A DNA stretch of 64,000 nt from Enoplolaimus lenunculus (Eukaryota; Nematoda; Enoplea; Enoplida; Thoracostomopsidae). Position numbers and translations under genes: made by a program. The notes below the pieces were generated by a model. That model was not told the origin of the DNA. It saw only the letters and a list, made by a program, of their open reading frames with translations, and did not search any database. The stretch lies in NCBI GenBank assembly GCA_030248215.1, contig JASANG010000248.1, positions 248,001 to 312,000 of the forward strand. Direction: 5' to 3'. Below, in pieces: positions 37,101-48,652 of the stretch (position 1 is its first letter; each line of letters starts with the position of its first letter).

Positions 37101-40100
37101 GTCTCAATTGCAGCAATATGTTAAAGATAATCATACTACTGGGTTGGAATGGAATTCGGCTCCTGTAAGAATTTACGCTTACATTTTGCCAGAAAGTGCC
37201 ATGTATTTGTACATTGAAGCGGTACTTAATTGAAATTTCGACTTAAATTTGATGGTTAGTTTTTTGGCTTTCTTAAGATCAGGATAAGGTGGAGAATGTT
37301 TTTCAACTTTTTTGATTTTTAGGGCTGTGCAGCGTTAGCCTCTAATGCACCGATGGCAAACTCTGTAACGCCGCCACCTCTTCCGCCGCCTGGTGGGGCA
37401 CCGCCTCCTCCCCCACCCCCACCACCGATGTTGTTTCAAAACGGAGACGATTCAACAACGCCTGGCGAAAATCAATCTGATGCCGATAGTCGAGCTGCAT
37501 TATTCGCTGAAATCAATAAAGGACTCGATATTACTGCTGGTAAATTAAACGTTTTGACTTTTATGATTGGGTAAGCGGTTTAGCTTTTATGATAGGCGCC
37601 TGTGGTCACGCGGGTCCGTACGGCGAGAGTTGGCGCTGCCCGGCGCGCAAAAGTATAGCACAACGTGACACGTTTAGATATGACTTGTTTTACAAGCATG
37701 TTTACGCGATGTCTTTTGTAACGTTACAGTTACCGTATTTATAAAAGTAAACATCTGTGTATATAATGCTTATTTTATTATGATTCATAAAGTAATTTTG
37801 TGACTTTTTATAAGATAGCTGCAGCATTATTTTGTGAGATATTTTCATTATTTGTTCGGCTACATCGCCTATCTTATGTTGTGTTTTTGTTAAGTTTAAA
37901 GCATTACATACGCGAAAAAAATTCAATATTTGCAGAGATATTTGTTATGTTTCTGGAGTTTGGTTTATCTTTTATGAAGTCTCCCACTCCCGCCGGTTCA
38001 CTCTGTGAGCGTGGAGGTGTGAAAATCAAGTATTGATTGGCTGAGTATTGACTAACGTTTTAACCAGCAAACGCCCAGGAGTGAATGTATGGTTTTTACG
38101 TGATGACAGGTTTGAAAAAAGTAACACCCGACATGCAAACACATAAAAATCCGAATCTACGAACGACGTCTGTTGTGCCTGACAAATCTGGATCCGCCGC
38201 CCTAAATAATAACCCTCCTCCTATTGCACCGAAACCGTCGCATTTGAGTCAAAATGGAAATGCTGCCGGCGGCGGCAATGTGAAACCGTTTCGAAGTGTA
38301 CCAGAAAAAACAACAGCGCCTGCTCCGACGCCAGTGACCGCGTTGGAAGGCGGCAAGAAATGGGTAGTGGTAAGTCGATTGAAATATTGTTTGTGGAACT
38401 CTTAGTTTGGATTGAGTTTTTTCGATGATTCACTACTGAGTACAGAGGGTTTGAGGACGACGATAATCGTATGTTTTTCTGTTATATAAGCCACCTAATT
38501 GTGAGGCAATGCAGTAAATTAAAAAATAATGATTACCTACGACTAAATTTTGCTCCTGTTGGAACCGGGTTGCACCTGTGACTCCGGTTCCGGCATTATT
38601 TCACCTTCCAATTTCGGTAAATTTTATTTGTTTATGTTCCGGCAAATTGTAATTCCGGTTGCACCCTAGTTGGAACCGTAGAGACCAGGTTGTAATTTTG
38701 GTTCTGTACCAGACGGACCAGAACCTTATTAAATGTATCGAGACTCCGCAACGTTATTTTTTGTCAGGAGCATCACAAAGGCAATAAAGCAATTACGATC
38801 AATATAGAAAACAACAAACAAGTCGTTTATATCTTCAAATGCGACGATTCTGTAATACAGATTAAAGGCAAAGCTAATTCTGTTACAATGGGTAAGTGTT
38901 CACATTGTTTAAAATGCATGCAGACAAACTAAGTGAGGGGGTGTATATATATAACTTAATTATGATGTCATCCGGCGTAATTCGTCATCGTGCTGTACTC
39001 TGTGGCGTCGTACGCGAATTACCATTTGGTGCTATATGGCAGTTTCCGTACGGTACAGCCTAATTCAAGATGGCGACGCATGACACCAGTAGGACGATTG
39101 TGAAATTGAGTTATGGTGGGGTAGAGCAGGGCTGCCACCGTCAGTTTGTCACCCCAAGAAGGGCTTTTGTGTAAAATTCTTCTTTCTGTGTTCTTAATGA
39201 TGATTATGATTATTTATTATTATTATTACTATTATTATTATTAATTGTAGTCGTGTTATTTTAGATAGTTGTAAGAAAACTTCAGTAGTGTTTGACGCCC
39301 TCGTGTCGTGTATGGAAATAATCAATTGTCAACGAGCCCAGGTTCAGGTAAAGTTAAAGTATTGCTGTTTGAATCGGTTAGCTTGTGTTGCTGGTATTCT
39401 GTCCTCATGCCTTTTGTATTTCAAATGGATTTTTGTGGCGTAGATTGCACGTTTTGTTGTTATATTTTTGTACATTTTGGCACTTTATGCCCACCTGAAA
39501 CTGGGCTCGTAATTATTATGCAGTCGAGAGTCAAATTTGGGCAAAATATAAACGCTTCCTCATAAATAAGAATTGCATGTTTTGGATAGCAGTAAAGACA
39601 TACTCGTGGGTTCAGATTACATAATATTCTTCAGGTGCTCCAAACGCATATATCTCTAAAATACAAAATTAGATATTTTTAGAATTATAATGCTTTGGTT
39701 ACAGACTCTCGGCGCACTGCCAACACTGGCGATTCAAAAAACCGATGGCTGTCAAGTGTATTTGAGTAAAGATTCGATTGACGCTGAAATTGTTACTGCA
39801 AAGTCTTCCGAAATGAATATTTTGGTGCCTGATGCAACTGGTGAATTCGTAAGTTTACAAAATGTTTTAAAACGTTAACAATGTTAGTAATCAAAATTGG
39901 GATGACAAAAAGTTCAAAATCATAAATATTGTAATACAATTGGGCATCCGGTAAAATTTTCAATAAATTTTAGAATGCGTGGTGCATCCTCTGTTTTGTG
40001 TGCTAAACAAAAGTAAACTGCCGACTAGTGCTGACTTTTGTGTTAGCTGATTATTAGGTAATGTCGGTAATATAAAAGTTTTCTTGGGGTTGATAATTTT

Positions 40101-40254
40101 TAACGTTGGTCGTGCTTTTTATGTATAGTTTGTTAGTTTATTTTTTTGTTCAGTGGATTTTGTTTCTTTTTAGAAAGAATATGCGTTACCTGAGCAATAC
40201 AAGACAGTATTTACTAATGGAAAATTGGTAACAACTGTGGTCGATATAGCTTAA
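34180..40254 (+). CDS. CAP: Adenylyl cyclase-associated protein (12 exons, 515 aa)
   Basis: CAP recycles actin monomers: it binds cofilin-actin, speeds filament disassembly and exchanges nucleotide on G-actin. Exons: 34180-34285, 34457-34572, 35099-35230, 36239-36328, 36590-36675, 37056-37164, 37323-37539, 38110-38369, 38768-38891, 39265-39347, 39705-39848, 40174-40254. All are GT-AG and in frame. Residues 1-36 form the oligomerisation coiled coil ([18 protein letters not shown]). Next is the helical HFD domain ([59 protein letters not shown]). The proline-rich profilin/SH3 region is around [19 protein letters not shown], followed by the WH2 region ([18 protein letters not shown]). Last is the C-terminal beta-helix CARP domain ([47 protein letters not shown]). 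The protein ends VTTVVDIA. Length is slightly above the human 475. Confidence 0.95.
34801..34950. mobile_element. GC-rich MITE (relative of 12612), CAP intron 2
   Basis: TTAGGGTGTTGTCATGCGGC at the left and AGTATACTGCATCCTAA at the right. The interior is rich in GGCGCCG and GTACGATGCCG. Shares CGGCGCCGTCCGTC with the 12612 copy but has no regular minisatellite. Confidence 0.6.
35351..35710 (+). repeat. Two tandem 180-bp repeats in CAP intron 3
   Basis: 35351-35530 and 35531-35710 are head-to-tail copies that I could tell apart at about three positions (roughly 98% identical). Each begins GATTTCATTCGAATAGT and ends after GAAATTCCGGTTGCACCC, the right end of a GGAATC/TTCCGG-type element. The duplication is therefore recent. 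Confidence 0.85.
35828..36199. mobile_element. hAT-like MITE, TTCCGG family, CAP intron 3
   Basis: CAGGGAGCAACAGGAATTCC at the left and CCGATTGCATCCTG at the right. Several TTCCGG hexamers lie near both ends. It is flanked by ATATATAT on both sides, which fits an 8-bp duplication but is low-complexity. A damaged relative lies at about 38562-38671 in intron 8. Confidence 0.65.
38955..39090. repeat. GC-rich relic in CAP intron 9
   Basis: Contains ATGATGTCATCCGGCG, GGCGTCGTACGCGAATT, TACCATTTGGTGC and GATGGCGACGCATGACACC, which resemble the GC-rich MITEs at 12612 and 34801. Ends are unclear. A shorter GC-rich patch (37595-37660) in intron 7 may be related. Confidence 0.4.
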
Positions 40255-40352
40255 TGGGTTATATTTTGCTTTAAAGCCAAGATGCCAAAAAATTGCAGTC
40301 TGTCTTGTGTTAATTGTTATACGGTATACTATGTGCGTGTTATACGTGTATT

Positions 40353-40744
40353 GGGTATCGATGTGTCGATATCATAATTTTTGCCGATACCTAAGCCGAT
40401 TACTGTTTTAAAAATATGCCGATGCCGATTCCAATTATAATACACGATGTTTAAAGAACAGATAGGATACAACATTACATCACAATAAATGCAAAAGCTT
40501 ACACCCTAACAAACGTAAAAGATTTTATGTTTATGGGAACGGTGCATTTCAAGTAATTGTTTCAAACACGAACGCAAAAGATATAACAGTTTTCCTGATC
40601 AGACACGCCAACAAGTGAAACTGTTAGCATTCCAACTCGCTGTTATGTGAAAAAAGTATCGACAAAGCATCGGCAATTTTTGCAGCGCCGATGCCGGTGC
40701 TCACGAAAAGTGCCGATTGATGCTGATCAATTAGCACATCCCTA
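40353..40744. mobile_element. MITE-like element with GCCGAT motifs
   Basis: GGGTATCGATGTGTCGATAT at the left and GATCAATTAGCACATCCCTA at the right are loosely inverted (AGGGATGTGC-type terminus, as in some hAT families). CCGATGCCGAT and GCCGATGCCGG motifs occur near both ends. It is non-coding. Confidence 0.5.
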
Positions 40745-41765
40745 GATTGACAAATTTAAGCCTCCTGCTAAATCAGACACTGTTTAGAGTTGTTTGAAAT
40801 TTTATACGTCAAAATTTAGTATATTCTATGGTGTATTTCGTATTGTATTTTTCAAAATTTCAGTATATCGTCGAAGAATACTCTCTTTGTTCTGAAATAT
40901 ATCATTCGAAGTAAAATTTAAGTTTGACAGCGAAGCTAAACCTCCGTACGACTCAATGTGAACATTTTCACACGGCGAAAGGCGTTTAAATGCTTTGGAA
41001 TCCGGATTTAGTAAGACGATGACCTAACTGAGCGTAGCTAATATACGAATTAGGAAGTAGAAAAAAGTTTTGTAAAAATTTCCGAAGATGATTCAATCTG
41101 TATAACTGAATGTTGGAAACATAAACGGCTGTTACCGATCCGTTCTTGGATTTGGCTTTTTCGAGTTCGATTCTGGAACTTCAAGTTTTATCAAATGTGG
41201 CGCCGAATCCGACACTTGTGTGGCCACCTTGGTTGATAGAATTAATATCTGAAGCCTATCGAGATATCCAGTATTCATTGACTGCGGTTGACTAAGTCTA
41301 TTAAACCTAGTGCAAGCCTAAACAGCAAGCATTAAGTTTCCCACTCTCTTAAGTTAATTAGAGAAATATTTGTCATCTTTTTCTAGCTGGGTCAAAGTTG
41401 CTGTGCATTTATTTTATGTTATTTTGTTTCACTACAGTCTTTTCGACTTTGTCATATTTAATATGTTGTTTTCAATTTGATTTATGTTTGAAAGTAAACG
41501 ACACTGCTGCATAGTATAACAGGGCGTATAGAAATGGTTGCGTGACTCGGCATCAGGGTGAACCGGAGGTGAATATACCCGAGCTGGAGGTCAACAAGAG
41601 TTGTCGAAGCGGTAAATGACGCGAATTTTATTTTTAGCACTGTGAACTTTGGGCCCAAGTTGGTTTTAGGGGTGTCCAGGATTCTGGTAGCTTTATTAGA
41701 GTACATTTAGATTCTAGATAGCACATTTTCTGCTTAGACTTAGGCTTATACGGTTTCGCGTTATA

Positions 41766-42413
41766 ACCGGGGCAGCTTCGGACACGTTTTGTCCCTATTA
41801 GCGTATTGGGTTACATTTTGTCTGCTATTAATAGACCACACATCGTATTCAAAAAGTTGTATTTGTCTGCTATCGTCATGTGTAGGTCACCTTTTGTCCT
41901 TCAATATAATATGATATTTGGGGTATTGTCTGCGAATATCATATGATATATTTTCAAATGTCTGCATACTTGAGGTAACATACCCAAATTGTCCTGTTGA
42001 ATGTCATGTGATACTAGAATTTAAAATTTGAAATTTTGAATTATGACACTGTTTTTCCAAGCGATTTTGTGTCGGAAATATATTTGCAGACGTATATTTG
42101 CTATTTAAAGCATATTTGTTGCCGCTGCCGCCCCACTTTTCATTCATTTATAGTACCCAAAGGTTACACTGTCCAGCTGAATATCATATGATATTCGTTG
42201 AAATTTTGGAATATCATATGATATTCGCATAAATGTCCCACAGTATCACGTGACATACCGTCCCTTGTAAACATTGATCATTTGAGAGCGGTGGCCTGTA
42301 AGCTAATGTCATATACCATTCGAGTTTTGTCTGCTGACCCGATATAAGAGCCCAAATTTTAACGTTGACGTTGAATCAACATGGGACAAACCGTGTCCCG
42401 CCTGCCCCGGATA
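41766..42413. mobile_element. CGGGGCAG MITE with ATATCATATGATAT palindromes
   Basis: Left end CCGGGGCAGCTTCGGACACG and right end CGTGTCCCGCCTGCCCCGG are inverted repeats. The interior has at least three copies of GAATATCATATGATATTCG or close variants, each itself a palindrome, plus diverged ones (GTCATGTGATAC, AGTATCACGTGACAT). It is non-coding, and superfamily is unclear. Confidence 0.65.
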
Positions 42414-42599
42414 TAATGTGAAATTTGCATTATAGGAAGACATTTTTGCAAACATTTTTGCAACCTTAGGCTTATGAATACGCTTAATCTACGGTTATTC
42501 CCCCAAAAGTAGCATTGGCCGAACTTTGCATAAATGCAACCGAAGGTAAAGGAGCCGGAATCTGAGATCTAGAATTCTGTCAGAGCAGGAGGTAAGGCG

Positions 42600-42800
42600 A
42601 AATTTGGTGAGTCAAATTGACTGTCCCGAAATAGGCTTTTCCGGACTACACAAACTGAGCAAAATTGACCTCCGGCAGAATCAAATTCCACTCACCCGAG
42701 TCGCTCAGTGAGTCGAATTTGACTCAGTTTGTGTAAGTAGTACCGAAAAGCCTATTTTGGACCGAGTCTATTTGACTCACCTTTATTGCAGTGCACACCA
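42600..42800. mobile_element. GAGTCAAATTTGACTC palindromic MITE
   Basis: GGTGAGTCAAATTGACTGTC at the left and TCTATTTGACTCACC then GCAGTGCA at the right. AATAGGCTTTTCC / AAAAGCCTATTTT form the next inverted block. Long inverted repeats cover almost the whole element. Same family as 47417 and 51794. Confidence 0.7.
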
Positions 42801-43209
42801 GTGTTGTGCAGTTACCACTTTTTCTTCTGGCCGGCCGGCCAATATACAAAGTTTTACAAACTAATAAAACATTTTTATGGTATACCTTTATTGTTACGTT
42901 TGTAAAAAATTACCAAACATTTTAGGCTCTCAGTAACTCAATACCAAATGACGCCGTTGTACAATATAAATTAAACTATTTAAAGAACAAGGTCAGTAGT
43001 ATTTCATATGCTTAACAGAGGCAGTTTACCGCATTGTCTCTAAGTATTTTATGTATCACAACATCTATGCAACATATTGCCGATCACTCTCCAAGATTTG
43101 ACTACATTTTGGTAAAAGGCAGTGGAACCCAAATCATGTGAAGCGCTTTATCGCACCATGAGTTGTCTAGGATACAACTGCAACCAAAGTAGTTTCAGAC
43201 AGTGATTCA

Positions 43210-45290
43210 ATCTAATCGAAAAAATACACTCAATTTCATAAAATCAAAAGATACACTAAGTTTTAAAATCGAAAAAAATACACTCAATTTCATAAAATCA
43301 AAAGATACACTCAATTTCTGTCATAAAATCAAATAAATACACTGCATTTCATAAAATCAAAAGATACACTAAGTTTTAAAATCGAAAAAAATACACTCAA
43401 TTTCATAAAATCAAAAGATACACTCAATTTCTGTCATAAAATCAAATAAATACACTCAATTTCATAAACTCGAAAAAAATGCACTCAATTTCATAAACTC
43501 GAAAAAATGCACTTTTTCATAAAATCAAAAAAATACACTCAATTTCATAAAATCGAAAAAATACACTTATTTCATAAAATCGAAAAAAATACACTCAATT
43601 TCATAAAATCGGAAAAATACACACAATTTCATAAAATAAAAAGCACTTAATTTCATAAAATCGAAAAAATACACTCAATTTCATAAAATCGAAAAAAATA
43701 CACTCAATTTAAAAAAAATCGAAAAAATACACTCAATTTCATAAAATCAAAAGATACACTAAGTTTTAAAATCGAAAAAAATACACTCAATTTCATAAAA
43801 TCAAAAGATACACTCAATTTCTGTCATAAAATCAAATAAATACACTCAATTTCATAAACTCGAAAAAATGCACTCAATTTCATAAACTAGAAAAAATGCA
43901 CTTTTTCATAAAATCAAAAAAATACACTCAATTTCATAAAATCGAAAAAATACACTCATTTCATAAAATCGAAAAAAATACACTCAATTTCATAAAATCG
44001 GAAAAATACACACAATTTCATAAAATAAAAAACACTTAATTTCATAAAATCGAAAAAAATACACTCAATTTAAAAAAATCAAAAAAACACACTCAATTTC
44101 ATAAAATCAAAAGATACACTAAGTTTTAAAATCGAAAAAAATACACTCAATTTCATAAACTCGAAAAAAATGCACTCAATTTCATAAACTCGAAAAAATG
44201 CACTTTTTCATAAAATCAAAAAAATACACTCAATTTCATAAAATCGAAAAAATACACTCATTTCATAAAATCGAAAAAAATACACTCAATTTCATAAAAT
44301 CGGAAAAATACACACAATTTCATAAAATAAAAAGCACTTAATTTCATAAAATCGAAAAAAATACACTCAATTTCATAAAATCGGAAAAAATACACTCAAT
44401 TTAAAAAAAATCGAAAAAATACACTCAATTTCATAAAATCAAAAGATACACTAAGTTTTAAAATCGAAAAAAATACACTCAATTTCATAAAATCAAAAGA
44501 TACACTCAATTTCTGTCATAAAATCAAATAAATACACTCAATTTCATAAACTCGAAAAAAATGCACTCAATTTCATAAACTAGAAAAAATGCACTTTTTC
44601 ATAAAATCAAAAAAATACACTCAATTTCATAAAATCGAAAAAATACACTCATTTCATAAAATCGAAAAAAATACGCTCAATTTCATAAAATCGGAAAAAT
44701 ACACACAATTTCATAAAATAAAAAACACTTAATTTCATAAAATCGAAAAAAATACACTCAATTTAAAAAAAATCAAAAAAAAACACACTCAATTTCATAA
44801 AATCAAAAGATACACTAAGTTTTAAAATCGAAAAAAATACACTCAATTTCATAAAATCAAAAGATACACTCAATTTCTGTCATAAAATCAAATAAATACA
44901 CTCAATTTCATAAACTCGAAAAAAATGCACTCAATTTCATAAAATCGAAAAAATACACTCAATTTCATAAAATCGGAAAAATACACACAATTTCATAAAA
45001 TAAAAAACACTTAATTTCATAAAATCGAAAAAAATACACTCAATTTCATAAAATCAAAAAAATACACTCAATTTCATAAAATCCAAATAAATACACTCAA
45101 TTTCATAAACTCGAAAAAATACACTTAATTTCATAAAATCGAAAAAATACACTCAATTTCATAAAATCGAAAAAATACACTCAATTTGATAAAATCGAAA
45201 AAATACACTCAATTTCATAAGATCGAAAAAAATACACTCAATTTCAAAAAAATCGAAAAATACACTCAATTTCATAAAATCGAACCAAAA
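43210..45290 (+). repeat. 2.1-kb minisatellite with higher-order repeats
   Basis: The basic unit is about 27 bp, TACACTCAATTTCATAAAAT followed by CGAAAAAA. Marked variants (ATACACTAAGTTTTAAAATC; CTCAATTTCTGTCATAAAAT; AAATGCACTTTTTCAT) recur in the same order, with the first marker near 43363, 43750, 44109, 44443 and 44810. This gives a higher-order period of about 335-390 bp. It is almost pure A+T and non-coding. Confidence 0.9.
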
Positions 45291-46043
45291 TTTTAATTTC
45301 AATAAATTTGTAAAACCAGATTCTCGCTTGTGCCGCTCCAAACCAATTTAAACCCCACAGTTTATTTACCAAAACAAAAAATATTTACGCTTCTTGTGTT
45401 GTTTACCCTCAAACCATTTTCTGATAATAATTTTCTTACAAACTTGTTGTATCAAAATTATTCACAAGCCTATTTTAATGTTTGTTCGTTCGGGTGTCGT
45501 TTTTGGGAGGCTGTTATACGCCGTATGAGGCAGAATTTAGAAGCCTGAACAGAAATTATGGCTCAAAATATGGTAAAATCTGGGGGTAACATTGTTAATT
45601 TGGTTTATGCTTGTGTCAGAATCAAAGTTTTTTAATTAAATGTTGTATGCTTTGTTTTTTACACGTACTTATAAGCGCAGTAAGTTATGTATTTCTTTTA
45701 CGCTTAACTTTTAAGCCTGTTTAACAGCTATATATAACTATGAACTCAAAATTTTGAGTTGCTTCAGCTCATTCTGAGTTAATTTTATCAACTCACCTAG
45801 AGTCACCTCAACTCAGAGTGAGAATCAACTCAATTCAGAGTGGATTAATGTTTACTGATATTAATTCAGAAGTAACAAACTCGCAAGCTGAATTGATTAA
45901 TCAACTCATTGGAATTTACAGTGTATGCAAAGTGAAATAAAATCGGCTGGGTGGCACCATACTTTTTGACAGTTTTAAAGTTTTCCGGAGCCGTCAAGCA
46001 CCGTAAGTACGGCAACACAACTATGCAGCATGGCATCGCATAT

Positions 46044-46270
46044 CAATTTCACTGTAAATTCCAATGAATTAAGCAATCAACTAACAAGCGAGTTTAGTTA
46101 TTTCTGAGTTAATAAACAGCATATTAAGAATTAACTCTATTGTGAGTATTGTGAGTTGAATTGATTTTTACTCTCACTTGAGTGAACTTTTGGTGAATTG
46201 GTCAATTTACTCAGAATGAGTTGAATCAAGTAACTATTGAGTTAAAATCAACTCACTGTAGTTTACAGTT
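46044..46270. mobile_element. Mariner-like MITE (CACTGTAAATTCC family)
   Basis: CACTGTAAATTCCAATGAAT at the left and TCAACTCACTGTAGTTTACA at the right. GAGTTGATT motifs run through it. A related half-copy at about 45740-45925 ends GGAATTTACAGTGTA. Confidence 0.6.
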
Positions 46271-46357
46271 TTGTAAACAAAAATTTTTTGACTTCACTGA
46301 AGTGTGAACGACGCAGCACGAAAAGCATAGCCGCATCTTAAACCATATCGCCCACAG

Positions 46358-46863
46358 CAGGGTACAACCGGAGGTCAGCCTACAGCTCCGGCAGAAAATC
46401 GGCCTCCGGGTCCGGTAGAGTTTTTGCTGGAGGTTCCGGCCATTTCGGTTGTAAAGTTTTGCATAATTTAGCAAAATTTATCTGTTTAGTGCGCTTCGTT
46501 TCACTTTCATCACAATTTTCAGAAAGGAATTTCCGAAATTTCCCAGGAAATCAACGTAAAATCAAACAACTTAACAACATATTGCAGATATTGGCTAAAA
46601 TTAACTAATTAACCATCATTTTTACTACTTAATTTCGCCTCACCTCCGGCTCCGGCAAGTTTCGTTGACCTCCAGCTCCGGCAAGTTTCGTTGACCTCCG
46701 GCTCCGGCAAGTTTCGTTGACCTCCGGCTCCGGCAAGTTTCGTTGACCTCCGGCTCCGGCAAGTTTCGTTGACCTCCGGCTCCGGCAAGTTTCGTTGACC
46801 TCCGGCTCCGGCAAGTTTCGTTGACCTCCGGCTCCGGTATTTTTCACCTCCGGTTGCACCATG
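46358..46863. mobile_element. CTCCGG-family MITE with 26-bp tandem array
   Basis: Left end CAGGGTACAACCGGAGGTCA and right end CACCTCCGGTTGCACCATG are inverted repeats. About seven 26-bp units (GCAAGTTTCGTTGACC plus TCCGGCTCCG) run from about 46642 to 46836, spaced exactly 26 bp. It is non-coding. Confidence 0.75.
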
Positions 46864-47416
46864 CCGCGCGTAGTCTTGCGCGCATTATAAGTATAAAATC
46901 TCCACAAGCTGTGTGAACCTCTCAGATAGAAAGCCAGTATCGCTCGGCCTTAATAATCTTATAGATTTTATAGTCGAGCAACGGTGATAAACACGTTTCC
47001 CATCAGAAAGCGCAGGTTTCGAATCCTAGCTTGAAATTCAGATCTGAGATGAAATTGAAAATATTCATATAAGACAATCCATGTCTTGGTCAGATGTCGA
47101 ACACGACGCTTTCAACTGTTATGCTTTCGTTAACGATTTTAGTCTTAAATTCAACCTAAGGCTCTCATGTGTTTTGCTTTGATCGAAAAATATCCGGTGT
47201 AAGCGTCTAAAATTTTTGTCAGAAGTAATTTTTGTTAATGTTTAATTAATTTAGAAATTAAAAAAAGATACTTAAATTTGAAAAAAATGCCATTCACTTT
47301 CATCAGAAAAGGCGAATTAAAGTAAGTCGAACGATGAATTTTTGGCTTATTATAATGCATAATTCGATCAAATAATGTTATATCGCTTCGCACTTGCTTT
47401 AATAGCATATTCCGTA

Positions 47417-47640
47417 CACTGCAAAAAATGGTGAGTCAAATTGACTCTCTCCGAAATAGGCTTTTCGATACTACACAAATTGAGTAAAACACGGCTCCGT
47501 CAGAGTCAAACTCGACTCACCCGACTCGATCAGTGAGTCGAATTTGACTCTGGCGAAGTTAAATTTGACTACTCAGTTTGTGTAGTCCCGTAGCAGCTAT
47601 TTCGAAGAGAGTCAATTTGACTCACAAATGTTTTGCACTG
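47417..47640. mobile_element. GAGTCAAATTTGACTC palindromic MITE, TA-flanked
   Basis: CACTGCAAAAAATGGTGAGT at the left; TTTTGCACTG at the right after CAATTTGACTCAC. TA dinucleotides flank both ends (47415-47416 and 47641-47642), as in Tc1/mariner insertions. The interior is an imperfect palindrome. Confidence 0.72.
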
Positions 47641-48652
47641 TAGTCTAAAATCTATACATGATTGCAGTTATAACGTAAGACTAGCCTGAGCCTAAACCTA
47701 AAAGCGTAAATGTTTATGTACAGCCAAATTCACATGTTTTAATATATGGTTCGATGGAAACAGAGCACACCAAAAGAGTTACGATTGGCCCTTTGGATTA
47801 TGAAATCGGTGGATGCCCTTACTGGTGGGATGCATGGGAAGGCTGAGCTGACTTGGACCTCCAATAAGGATCAAAACAAAAATTTTGCACAAAGATTTAG
47901 CATTAAATTACGTTTGGCTTTTCGCTCGCTTCAGCTTTTTCACTATTATTACATAGCTGCCAGGGTGTAACCGGATATCCTTTTCCGGTAAAAATCGGTG
48001 TTCGTTTCCGTTTCCGCTATAGAAATGCCGAAAATGGAGTTATTTTACGCACAAAATTAGCTATGAATTACCCGGGCCAATGTTACTTTAAAGGATGTAA
48101 CAGTAGATTAAGCGTATTCCTAAGCATAAGCCTAAGCCTATGCGTTGCAAAAATGAAATCATAAGCCTAACCTAAGCCTAAGCCTAAGCGAAAAATGTAA
48201 TCTAGAATCTAAACCTACACCAGAAACACGGACGCCCTCTAGTAACATTCCAATCACCGCATATATCTCGCAATTTTTCATTGCAGATATGCTGCAATTG
48301 TTTGAAATGAAATACGAAATTCATTAACAAAATCTGAAAAATTTCGGCGCGTCCGCCATTTCGTTCAAAATTTTAGAAATCCCGGTGAATATTTTCACCT
48401 TTACCTTGTGTTCGCGTAAAAATAAAACACCTTTGAAACTTTTATACTTCAATATCCGCTTTCCGTTACCGTTTTCGTTATTTCGATCACTATCCGTTTT
48501 CGTTTACGCTATTTTTACTATCCGTTTTCGTTTACGCTATTTTTACTATCCGTTTTTGTTTACGCTATTTTTACTATCCGTTTATACCTTGTCTCGAGTG
48601 GCTTCTTCGACCAGATATTTCTGCATCCGCTATTGGTTGAAGTAAATTTCAG

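Larger units (their letters stand above)
40255..48652. other. Repeat-rich intergenic region between CAP and the membrane-protein gene
   Basis: I found no host coding sequence. A candidate polyadenylation signal for CAP is AATAAA at 40484, inside a repeat. The region holds a MITE-like block (40353-40744), a CGGGGCAG element (41766-42413), a GAGTCAAATTTGACTC element (42600-42800), a large minisatellite (43210-45290), mariner-like MITE pieces (45740-45925, 46044-46270), a CTCCGG element (46358-46863), another GAGTCA element (47417-47640), GGATATCC motifs at 47961 and TTAGGC-type tracts at 48111-48190. The first exons of the gene at 48653 could lie in the remaining sequence, but I could not identify them. 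Confidence 0.6.

Noticed and set aside
43210-45290. CRISPR-like regular array
   Set aside because: Units are directly adjacent with no unique spacers, in a eukaryotic setting. It is a minisatellite.
46629-46907. 92-residue frame with repeated RNLPEPEVNETCRSR
   Set aside because: Translation of the 26-bp non-coding array within a MITE; no start or gene context.
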